NCBI GenBank assembly: GCA_016702705.1
Contig: JADJDM010000001.1
Coordinates: forward strand, 248,001-312,000
Length of the DNA: 64,000 bases
Direction of reading: 5' to 3'
Source of the DNA: Bacteroidota bacterium
Lineage (GTDB): Bacteria > Bacteroidota > Bacteroidia > B-17B0 > Aurantibacillaceae
Made by a program: the position numbers and the translations under genes. The stretch's first letter is position 1. Each line of letters begins with the position of its first letter. The notes beneath the pieces were generated by a model that saw nothing but the letters and a program-made list of their open reading frames with translations, was not told where the DNA came from and did not search any database. Shown in pieces: positions 26,962-35,510 of this stretch.

Positions 26962-28773
26962 CTAAGCCTTTTCTTTCCTCACCACATTTATACTCAACTC
27001 ATTCAATTGCTCATCAGAAATTTCTGAAGGAGAGTCAATCATCACATCGCGGCCTGAATTATTTTTAGGGAAAGCAATGAAATCACGGATGCTATCTGAA
27101 CCACCAAACAATGAACACAAACGATCGAAACCGAATGCTAGTCCGCCATGTGGAGGTGCACCAAATTCAAATGCATTCATTAAGAAACCAAATTGTTTTT
27201 GTGCTTCTTCTTTTGTAAAGCCTAATATCTCAAACATCTGCGCTTGCAAATCTTTGTTATGAATACGAATACTTCCACCGCCAATTTCAACTCCATTAAT
27301 TACCATATCATACGCATTTGCACGCACAGCACCAGGGTTTGTTTTTAGCAAATCAATATCCTCAGGTTTTGGTGAAGTAAATGGATGGTGTTTCGCATGC
27401 CATCTTCCAGCCAATGATGCTAACAAGTTTGGATCACCTTCGTTCCATTCTAACAATGGAAAATCTAAGACCCACAAACAAGAGAATGTGTTTTTATCTC
27501 TTAAACCTAAACGCGTACCCATCTCTAAACGTAACTCTGATAAGGCTTTCACAGTTTTATCAGTTGGTCCAGCAAGGATTAACATTAAGTCGCCTTTTTC
27601 TGCACCAAATAAATTTGCCCAGTTTTTTAAATCAGCTTCGGTAAAAAATTTATCTACCGATGATTTAATTGTTCCATCTTCATTGTAACGAGCATACACT
27701 AAACCTGTAGCACCAACTTGTGGACGCTTAACAAAGTCAGTTAACTCATCTAATTGTTTACGTGTATACGAAGCTGCACCTTTTGCACAAATACCTGCAA
27801 TTAATTCAGCCTCTTCAAAAACTTTAAATGCCCCGCCTTCTCCATTGCCTTTCCACATCGAGCTGTCAGCCTCGCTATCTTTTAGGTAAGCGAATTTCAT
27901 ATCAAAACGAGTATCAGGTTTATCGTTACCATAATAACGCATTGCATCGGCATAAGTCATACGAGCAAGTGCAGGAATTTCGATTCCTTTTGATTTTTTG
28001 AATAAATGTTTTATTAAACCTTCAAACGTATTTAAAATATCTTCCTGCTCTACAAAGCTCATTTCGCAGTCGATTTGCGTGAACTCTGGCTGACGATCAG
28101 CACGCAAATCTTCATCACGAAAACATTTTACAATTTGATAATATCTATCAAAACCACTCACCATTAATAATTGTTTAAAGGTTTGTGGCGATTGCGGCAA
28201 CGCGTAAAACTGCCCATCGTTCATGCGACTTGGAACAACAAAATCACGAGCACCTTCAGGAGTTGATTTAATTAAAACGGGAGTTTCAACTTCTAAGAAA
28301 TTTAAACTATCTAAATAATTACGTGTTTCAATTGCAAGGCGGTGACGTAATTCTAAATTTTTACGTACTGCATTTCTACGTAAATCTAAATAACGGTATT
28401 TCATACGAAGCTCATCGCCACCATCTGTTTCATCTTCTATAGTGAAAGGTGGAGTAATTGCTTCGTTTAATACATTCATTGATGAAACCTTTAGTTCGAT
28501 TTCACCAGTAGGTATATTTAAATTTTTTGATTCACGCTCTATAACAGTTCCTTTAACTTGAACAACAAACTCACGGCCAAGTGTGCGCGCTTGTTTAATT
28601 AAATCGGCGCTACTTGTTTCATCAAAAAACAATTGAGTAATTCCGTATCTATCACGTAAATCAACCCACAACAATGTTCCTTTATCACGTGAGCGTTGCA
28701 CCCAGCCTGCAATTGTTACTTCTTGTCCTTTGTTTGATAAATTAAGTTCGCCGCAATTATGTGTTCTAAGCAT
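26962..28773 (-). CDS. aspS: aspartyl-tRNA synthetase
   Basis: A 603-residue class II synthetase charging tRNA-Asp. The N-terminal OB-fold anticodon-binding domain (GWVQRSRDKGTLLWVDLRDR) is followed by motif 2 (CFRDEDLRADRQPEFTQID), the bacterial GAD insertion domain, and motif 3 (GGLAFGFDRLCSLFGG). The presence of the GAD insert and length mark the bacterial type. It is monocistronic, with a good promoter box 18 bases upstream of the ATG. Whether it is discriminating or also charges tRNA-Asn cannot be decided without the gatCAB context. Confidence 0.97.
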   Translation of the reverse strand: MLRTHNCGELNLSNKGQEVTIAGWVQRSRDKGTLLWVDLRDRYGITQLFFDETSSADLIKQARTLGREFVVQVKGTVIERESKNLNIPTGEIELKVSSMNVLNEAITPPFTIEDETDGGDELRMKYRYLDLRRNAVRKNLELRHRLAIETRNYLDSLNFLEVETPVLIKSTPEGARDFVVPSRMNDGQFYALPQSPQTFKQLLMVSGFDRYYQIVKCFRDEDLRADRQPEFTQIDCEMSFVEQEDILNTFEGLIKHLFKKSKGIEIPALARMTYADAMRYYGNDKPDTRFDMKFAYLKDSEADSSMWKGNGEGGAFKVFEEAELIAGICAKGAASYTRKQLDELTDFVKRPQVGATGLVYARYNEDGTIKSSVDKFFTEADLKNWANLFGAEKGDLMLILAGPTDKTVKALSELRLEMGTRLGLRDKNTFSCLWVLDFPLLEWNEGDPNLLASLAGRWHAKHHPFTSPKPEDIDLLKTNPGAVRANAYDMVINGVEIGGGSIRIHNKDLQAQMFEILGFTKEEAQKQFGFLMNAFEFGAPPHGGLAFGFDRLCSLFGGSDSIRDFIAFPKNNSGRDVMIDSPSEISDEQLNELSINVVRKEKA

Positions 28774-28790
28774 TTTTTGAAAATTTTACG

Positions 28791-28798
28791 CAAAGTTA
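28791..28798 (-). promoter_or_regulatory. -7 box TAACTTTG before aspS
   Basis: On the minus strand TAACTTTG (28798 to 28791) matches TAnnTTTG, 17 bases before the aspS ATG. Confidence 0.55.
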
Positions 28799-28910
28799 AG
28801 AGATTTATGGGATTGCGTTCAATCTTCTAATACATTTTGAGCAGTGTTTTTTGTGTGTTTGCTTAAATTTAATACATTTACGTTATAATTTTATAACCTT
28901 CTAGCAAACC

Positions 28911-30236
28911 ATGAAACCTGTTTTTTTAATTTTTTTGTTTTTTGTTTTCGGCTTTACAGGCGCTTTATTTGCACAGCCTGACGAAAACATCGAGGAATTT
29001 CTTAGCAGAAAATGTACGGATGGTAATTGTAAGAATGGTAATGGAACACTAAAGGTTACCTTTAGGTTTAAGGGCGATGACCCGAGATTTATTTCAACTT
29101 ATTCGGGGAATTTCGTTAACAAAAAACTGGAAGGTAAAGGAACATATAAGTGTTTTTTTAACCCTCCTAAAGATAAAACAGAACCAATTGCTACGCTAAT
29201 TATAGAAGGAAACTTTAAGAATGGTATTTTAACGGGAGACATATCTATAACAACTAATTATTGTGAAAAATTTGAAGCAACTGTGCATAATAGTAGTTCA
29301 GGGTCAATTGACTCGATTACAACAAAATTCATTAAGCTATCAGATTCTTCTATTTACAAGGGTAAAATTGTTTTGGATGAATTTAAGCCTAAATACCCTA
29401 TAACTTCATTTTCACTTCATAACGGTTGGGTTAGCCTTAAAGGCGTAGGTGAATTAAATCTTATGGAAATTTCGTACTATAATAAATACCAAAGATCATG
29501 TTTTACTCCAACCAACGATAAATGGTTTGGCTTATGCACTATGCCTAATGGCGACAAGATAAATGGTTGGTTTAACAATAGAGGGTTAGTGTCAAACACT
29601 GGCAGTGCTTATTATGCAGACGGTGACACTTTAGTATTAGATTTTAAAGGAATAAATGGCAATTACAAGTTTGCTAACGGTGATAAATTTGTTGGGGAGT
29701 ATCACAATTGGCAAAGGCATGGGAACGGTAAGTTTACGTTTACCGACGGTACTACTGAAGAGTTGGTGTATGAAAATGGAATTATTGTAGCAAGAAAGGG
29801 AGATGAGCAATTTCCTGCTTACAAAAAATATTATGATGATTTAAGGCTAGAAAGAGAGGCTCAAAGTAAAGCCGTTTTTGATAAAGCAAGGAATATCCTG
29901 AACGAATCTAACAAAAAGAATGGACTTGTGCCTGTTAGCCAAGATATTTATACCGTTACATTTTTACTTGTAAAAACGGAGAGTTCATTCGTGTACGGCT
30001 CAAAAACAAATTATTCAGCTGTGTTTGTAGAAATAGAAGATTTAACTAAAATTGCCAATGAACAATCATTATTAACTATAGGCAAAACCTCCTTGAATAA
30101 TCATGTTGATATAGGTAAATACAAAATTGCAAAACAATTCATTGATCGAAAGAAGGCATCCAGTGTAAAAACTTCCATTGAAAAAACAATTGCATTGTCA
30201 GATTTCAGAATCTTATCTGCACAAATAAATAAGTAA
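28911..30236 (+). CDS. exported MORN-repeat-like protein
   Basis: A 441-residue exported protein with signal peptide (FLIFLFFVFGFTGALFAQ). It carries scattered MORN-like motifs: YSGNFVNKKLEGKGTYKC, GNFKNGILTGDI, PNGDKINGWFNNRG and FVGEYHNWQRHGNGKF. The last third (from about residue 300) is Lys-rich, partly helical and not recognisable. Such proteins in Bacteroidota are envelope proteins of unknown function. There is no lipobox and no T9SS C-terminal domain. Confidence 0.72.
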   Translation: MKPVFLIFLFFVFGFTGALFAQPDENIEEFLSRKCTDGNCKNGNGTLKVTFRFKGDDPRFISTYSGNFVNKKLEGKGTYKCFFNPPKDKTEPIATLIIEGNFKNGILTGDISITTNYCEKFEATVHNSSSGSIDSITTKFIKLSDSSIYKGKIVLDEFKPKYPITSFSLHNGWVSLKGVGELNLMEISYYNKYQRSCFTPTNDKWFGLCTMPNGDKINGWFNNRGLVSNTGSAYYADGDTLVLDFKGINGNYKFANGDKFVGEYHNWQRHGNGKFTFTDGTTEELVYENGIIVARKGDEQFPAYKKYYDDLRLEREAQSKAVFDKARNILNESNKKNGLVPVSQDIYTVTFLLVKTESSFVYGSKTNYSAVFVEIEDLTKIANEQSLLTIGKTSLNNHVDIGKYKIAKQFIDRKKASSVKTSIEKTIALSDFRILSAQINK

Positions 30237-30251
30237 GTTCAAATTCAATTT

Positions 30252-30422
30252 TTTGGACCTGGTAAAGAAAAGTTATTGTGAAGCAAGGCCAGGACAAAAA
30301 ATAATTTTGGATCTCAGTTATTGAATCTTCAGAAGCACGATTTCATTCGACTCGATAAAATAATTTCCGGGATTTATTGAAAAAAGGAATTAGCTGGTTA
30401 TGATGCACAGCTTAAAAAATAA
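30252..30422 (+). pseudogene. possible gene remnant, unrecognised
   Basis: In one plus-strand frame the sequence reads FGPGKEKLL, stop, then SKARTKNNFGSQ...LQKHDFIRLDKIISGIY, stop, KKELAGYDAQLKK, stop. The protein-like composition interrupted only by two stops suggests the tail of a decayed gene. I do not recognise the family, and chance cannot be excluded. Confidence 0.2.
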
Positions 30423-30430
30423 AATCTATT

Positions 30431-32174
30431 TTATTTCCTTGAGCTATTAATAAGTTCTGAATTACTAATCCAATTATTAAGGAAAAGTGCTTGTATATTG
30501 CTGTTTTCGCAAGTATCACAACTATTAGTTGGATTAATTTCCAGAAAATTCCAACGTATGCTCATTATAGAATAATTTAAATTTGTTTTGTCTGAACTAA
30601 TTTTAAATTTAGTTACTTTATCATAAACTACCTTTTCCTCCATATCCTTAATGTATATCCCAACCCAAATATCGTTTTTAATAAAAGAGGTTGAGATTCT
30701 GTGCTTATAATATGCTCCGCTCTTTGTAAGAAATTCAATCCAATATATATCATCTCTAAATCCAAAGCGTTTAAGTTTTCTAGTAAATTTTTCCTTGATA
30801 TTAATAGAAGCTGTAGTAAGATAATTATTTCTTTGTGGAACTTCTATCCAGTATTTTATATCGTATGTATTACTTGTCTCCAAATTCTTTTATATACAAG
30901 TACATTTCTTTTGTTCCGCTTTAAAATCCAGTTACCATTTTCGACTTTAACTGGTGTGTAAGACCTTAAAATCGCCGTTGTTGTTAAAGGATCATCAGTA
31001 AATAAATTACGCTCATCGGTTGCCGAAAAGTCAGTTGCATAGCCGTACATTCGTTTGTTCAAGTGCCATACTAAAAACTCAGGTGCATCATCTCCCGAAA
31101 AATAGGCTGCTGTCTTTTTATCAAAATATTGATGCATTGATAATGACTGCAAGGTACTTCTAGGTTTCCAATTCAATTTATTTTTCCAAGCATAACTTAA
31201 TTCCCATGGGTAAAAATCAATCGTTTTATTTCCTATTTCATTTAATGTTTCTTCACTTAAAGTAAGAGATGGATTGTTTGCACTTTTCTCGGAAATTTCT
31301 ATCCACTCAGCATTTAATTTATTGTAATCAACTGTGAAATAATACAGATTTGAAAAACCATTTGTAAACTTGAGCCTAAATCCATCGAATCCCCATTTAT
31401 TATTTAAATTTAAATAATAAGTTAATGTAAAGTAGAGTTAGGCCCTACATCAAGAGGCATGTTTTCGGAAAAACCACTGGTGGAATAAAAATAATTTTGA
31501 AACATATTTATTATTCCTTGAAAGTTCCCAAATAACATAAAACCCTGAAAAATAAGGATGGTAATTGCAAAAACAGCCAACATACCAATCAGTTTAAATT
31601 GCTTGTTTTTATATAGTAATACGAAAACAAAATAATACCCGCACAATGCAACTGCTGAAATACCAATTGAATTCTTTATATAAAATCCTTCGATTACAAT
31701 TAATACAACAAGAAACAAATAAAAATGCTTGTTCGATTTATTATGCAACAAAATAAGTAATAACACAAGAACCAATAATAAATAATCGATAGTTGTAGAT
31801 ATGGTAAACAAAAAGTAAAGTACAATAAAAACAATAATTAGGTTCCAATTTTTATATTTTGAATTAACAAGAAATGTAAAAAAAGCAATTAGTGCTTTTA
31901 TGACTGTTAAACACAAAACGCCATAAATCATATTGTTTCCAACAGCAGAAGGGTGCCTTAAAAAAGCAAGTGGCCCATATATTAAGGAAGATTCATTATG
32001 GAATTTTCCACTATCAAAAATGTAATTGTGTGCCCAAAAATAAGATCCATCTAAACCGTAAACAAAATCACCTGTAACAACTGGAAAAGTAAGAGCAATT
32101 AAAATACAAGTGGGCGTCCAAAAAGAGACTGTCTTATTTTTTATAAAGCTTTGAACTATCTTCGAGATTTGCAT
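30431..32174 (-). pseudogene. decayed multi-pass membrane protein in three frames
   Basis: The first part (32174-31422, 250 aa) has about six membrane helices and a loop with VTGDFVYGLDGSYFWAHNYIFD, reminiscent of GT-C-like polytopic proteins. It ends at a shift near 31430. The next frame runs without stop from there (LYFTLTYYLNLNNKWGFDGF ...) through 31176 to 30856, although no start codon precedes 31176. A second shift near 30860-30885 moves into the last frame (30883-30431, ETSNTYDIKYWIEVPQ ...). Together they would be about 580 residues, a membrane half and a soluble C-terminal half. The function is unknown; it may once have been an envelope polysaccharide enzyme. Confidence 0.65.
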
Positions 32175-32202
32175 TAATATTCTGATTGCAGTTGGGCTTG
32201 TG

Positions 32203-33222
32203 CTATTTTCCTAAACTGATTTTAAAATCTTCGGAGTTTCCTTTGATATTGATATTTACGAATTTTACCTTTTTATCTTTATCTCGATAAACAATCCCAT
32301 CAACCTGTGTGGAATCTACTTCTTCTCGTTTTTTACCGAACAAATATTTAAAGCCAACATCAGTTACCATTTTCATTGGAACCTTGATGTTATAATCCAT
32401 ATCGGATGTGAAGGCTTGTTTACCTGATATTTCTATAAAACCGAGAGAAGAATTAATGTTCATAGAAGGGATGTACATTACTCCTTTTTTAATTTCAAAT
32501 GTATTTTGCAAGGTATCGAATAAAATGTTGTTTAAGTTTTTGTCCTTAAAATAATCCTTCATCAATTGCATCGGGGCATAATTTTTTAAAGCTCCATTTA
32601 CTAAACTTGTATTCATAGTTATTTCCGACTCATCCATAATTGGCATAAGGTCGGTATGCATACGAACCTTCCCATTTAATTTACCGGTAAGATGACCAGA
32701 GATATTATTGCTAACAAGATATTCTTGCCCAAAATTATCGAACTTCAACATTAGCTTTGCTAAATCCACATCTTTTAATTTAATGTTTGGAGCAAAATAT
32801 ATTTTTGATTTATCCGAACCGTTAAAATATCCATCAATCTCAATGTGTCCGTCGGCTGCATCCATTGAAAATGTATCGATATAGAAATAATGATTTTTTT
32901 GCATACGCATGCGACCGACTACATTGTGTAAATGAATTTTTTGATAGAGTAATTCTTTCACATCTAACTTTATTTTCATGTTACTGAATGGTAAACTAAA
33001 TACATTAAAAATAGTATCATGCGAGCTAACAACAACTTTAGTAGTATCTCCTGGCTTTTTCTTTCTTGCTACTTTACTCATATCGTAATTTAGCAATTCA
33101 TCTAAATTTAGGTATTTTGCTTTTAAAGTAAAACGGTTGTTCTTTTTAGCTTCATCAAAATTATTACCCAAAAAATAACCTAAACTAATGGTGAATTCAT
33201 TCTTGCCTAACTTACCAGTCAT
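32203..33222 (-). CDS. AsmA-like protein, C-terminal part
   Basis: 339 residues that continue the AsmA-like upstream gene: MTGKLGKNEFTISLGYFLGNN follows directly on its DNRIRLRK end, and the body (for example NISGHLTGKLNGKVRMHTDL) shows the repeated beta-strand pattern of AsmA/DUF748-type proteins. It has no signal peptide of its own. It begins with an ATG overlapping the upstream TGA (ATGA at 33219-33222). Restoring one A to the preceding A4 run would fuse both into one protein of about 1070 residues, the usual size. It is either a natural split with coupled reinitiation or a one-base deletion. Confidence 0.75.
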   Translation of the reverse strand: MTGKLGKNEFTISLGYFLGNNFDEAKKNNRFTLKAKYLNLDELLNYDMSKVARKKKPGDTTKVVVSSHDTIFNVFSLPFSNMKIKLDVKELLYQKIHLHNVVGRMRMQKNHYFYIDTFSMDAADGHIEIDGYFNGSDKSKIYFAPNIKLKDVDLAKLMLKFDNFGQEYLVSNNISGHLTGKLNGKVRMHTDLMPIMDESEITMNTSLVNGALKNYAPMQLMKDYFKDKNLNNILFDTLQNTFEIKKGVMYIPSMNINSSLGFIEISGKQAFTSDMDYNIKVPMKMVTDVGFKYLFGKKREEVDSTQVDGIVYRDKDKKVKFVNINIKGNSEDFKISLGK

Positions 33223-35417
33223 TTTCTCAATCGAATTCTGTTATCGCTGTACTTAATTGTTCCTGCTAGGTTTTCTAATTTCATAGGATGAATTTTAGAT
33301 TTAACTCCACCCTCTTCAATTACCAATTCCATTGATTTAAAAACAGAATCATAAACGATTTTCGCGTTTCCTTTTAGCTTAAGTCCACTCAGTGTTTCTC
33401 TCCTGTATGCATCTGGAATGTAATCTACATTTTTGTATACAAATGTTCTTCCGAACTTTAGCGTATCACAAGCAATATCAAAAACTATTTCCGAACTTCC
33501 TTTTATATTTTTCTTAAACCACATTGGATAATTCTTAAGCTCACCTTTAATATCCAAGTAACTCTTACCCTTTTTTCCTCCTAGTTTCCCTTTAAGTGCG
33601 AGAAGTTTCAAACTACTTTCATTAATTATAACATCTGCTTTAAGATCTTCTAGTCTCCTTGAATAATGTTTTAGTTGACCACATAATTTATCAATAAGGA
33701 ACTCTCCATGTGGAAGTGCCATGTTGGTATCAGTAAAGTTTTTCGCACGTGTTTTAAAGGTAAACACCCCTTGAAAATTTGTTATGGCTTCATCAATTGG
33801 CTTTAGTTTTGTTGTATCGAAAGTGGTAAGTTCTTTAAAATCTAAATTTTTTGATGCCATCACAATGTGCAAATCTAAAGGAGTTCCTTCCTTATGAAAA
33901 ATAGCAGGTAAGTTAGTAACTCCAACACTCATCTTAAGGTCGGATTTACCAATGTTTACAGAACAATTTTCTACATACACATTCTTCTCTTTCATATAAG
34001 CATCCAAGTTCAGGTTTTTTACTGTGTGCGGATACTTAGGCATTTTAAAAGTTAAGTTTCGAATCTTTAATTCGCTATCTATTCCTTGTTTTAATTTTGC
34101 AAAGGTTTTTGAAGTTGCATTTACATCAACTAATTCATCATAATGTACTTTTAAACTTACTTGTCCACTTAAATTTTGTAATTGTTGTAATTGAAGAAAC
34201 TTAGCTAAAAACTGTAAATCAAAATCTGTTGAAACATCCATATTTATATTAGGATCATCAAAATTTCTCATAATTACATTTGCCATTACTTCACCCTGTT
34301 CAGGAAAAGCATACATATCAACCAAACCAACTTCAAAAGTACTTGGCTTTCTTTCAATTCCATTTGTAAAGTAACCTCTAAAAGAAAGTTGATCAAGGGT
34401 TTTCTTTGACTTAATATTCGTGAAGTACCCATTTTTGCACCCAAAATCAGCTCTAATTTCTGGCTGCCTATCGTTACCGACTATTCCTTTTATACTTGCA
34501 TCAAAATACAAACTACCTGCGTTTTTATATTTCTGCATGTATCCTGCTAAATCAGCGGGTAGAAATGCAAAGAGCATATCAAAATCGGATTTCTCCCCGT
34601 TAAATTGTAAATTCATATAGGGACTTCCCTTAAAAATCATGAAGCCTTTCATAGCAAACGAAACTCCTTCTAACAATAATTTAGAAGGTTTAATGTCTAA
34701 TATCTCACGCTTCTTATCAAAAACAATAGCTGCATCAATATCAAATTTTTTGTTTTTGATGAATGAAGTATCCTTGTCTTTTATAAAAGTCATGTGAAAC
34801 TCCCCGTCAACAGATGCTCTCAGCCTTTTTCTTCCTGTACTAAATTTGGCGTTAATATCATCTAAGTATGTGTCAAATGTTTTGTTTTGAGTTTCGTCAA
34901 CATATTTTACATCTAAATTTTTTATTTTAATTTTTTTCAATCCCATTCTAAAAACTTCATTTGAACCCGCAGTATCAACCGGACCAACAGATTCAAAGGC
35001 ATTCATTAAATTAAGTTTGCCCGTAGTGTCCTGAATAATTTGCATTTCACCACCAATAATTTCGAGCATATTAATTCTATATTTCCCTTCAATTATTTTT
35101 CTTAAATCAAAATCGAGGTAAACATCTTTTATATGGGCAATTGGTTTTGTGTTTGTAGTTTTTGATTCATACACTTCTACATCTTCCAAATCAATGGATA
35201 CATTTGGAAAATCATGGAAAGGAGAAATATGACTATCCTTGAGTTTAATGTGTCCAGCAAAACTTTCGTTAACTGAAGCAAGTCCCTTTTGTACTAAAGA
35301 ATCTTGATTATAATAAACCAATGCAATTACAACAATAACTATAATAATAGGGATAAGCATCAACCACGCGAAGAATTTGAGAAGGCGTTTCCACCATGGC
35401 TTTTTTACTTTAGTCAT
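33219..35417 (-). CDS. AsmA family protein, N-terminal part
   Basis: About 732 residues: a basic cytoplasmic N-terminus, one membrane helix (FAWLMLIPIIIVIVVIALVYY), then long periplasmic beta-rich repeats typical of AsmA-like proteins of Bacteroidota (LKDSHISPFHDFPNVSIDLEDVEVYES). Relatives are bridge-like lipid-transfer proteins between inner and outer membranes; this role is inferred from family. The ATG at 35417 is preferred over a TTG one codon earlier. It ends abruptly at LRK followed by a TGA that overlaps the next ATG (see the entry at 32203). Confidence 0.8.
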   Translation of the reverse strand: MTKVKKPWWKRLLKFFAWLMLIPIIIVIVVIALVYYNQDSLVQKGLASVNESFAGHIKLKDSHISPFHDFPNVSIDLEDVEVYESKTTNTKPIAHIKDVYLDFDLRKIIEGKYRINMLEIIGGEMQIIQDTTGKLNLMNAFESVGPVDTAGSNEVFRMGLKKIKIKNLDVKYVDETQNKTFDTYLDDINAKFSTGRKRLRASVDGEFHMTFIKDKDTSFIKNKKFDIDAAIVFDKKREILDIKPSKLLLEGVSFAMKGFMIFKGSPYMNLQFNGEKSDFDMLFAFLPADLAGYMQKYKNAGSLYFDASIKGIVGNDRQPEIRADFGCKNGYFTNIKSKKTLDQLSFRGYFTNGIERKPSTFEVGLVDMYAFPEQGEVMANVIMRNFDDPNINMDVSTDFDLQFLAKFLQLQQLQNLSGQVSLKVHYDELVDVNATSKTFAKLKQGIDSELKIRNLTFKMPKYPHTVKNLNLDAYMKEKNVYVENCSVNIGKSDLKMSVGVTNLPAIFHKEGTPLDLHIVMASKNLDFKELTTFDTTKLKPIDEAITNFQGVFTFKTRAKNFTDTNMALPHGEFLIDKLCGQLKHYSRRLEDLKADVIINESSLKLLALKGKLGGKKGKSYLDIKGELKNYPMWFKKNIKGSSEIVFDIACDTLKFGRTFVYKNVDYIPDAYRRETLSGLKLKGNAKIVYDSVFKSMELVIEEGGVKSKIHPMKLENLAGTIKYSDNRIRLRK

Positions 35418-35421
35418 CAAA

Positions 35422-35429
35422 CAAATTTA
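35422..35429 (-). promoter_or_regulatory. -7 box TAAATTTG before AsmA-like gene
   Basis: On the minus strand TAAATTTG (35429 to 35422) fits TAnnTTTG and ends 4 bases before the ATG at 35417, giving a near-leaderless arrangement. Confidence 0.4.
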
Positions 35430-35463
35430 CTCAAAAATTATCTAATCTCGTTTCTAAAAACAA

Positions 35464-35495
35464 AAAACCCGTCCTGAGAATTCGGGACGGGTTTT
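35464..35495 (-). terminator. intrinsic terminator after the M1 peptidase gene
   Basis: The arms AAAACCCGTCC and GGACGGGTTTT are perfect complements around a 10-base loop, and on the minus strand a run of T follows. It sits 16 bases after the aminopeptidase stop and before the AsmA-like gene, so the two are separate transcripts. Confidence 0.85.
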
Positions 35496-35510
35496 ATTAG
35501 TCTTGTTCGT

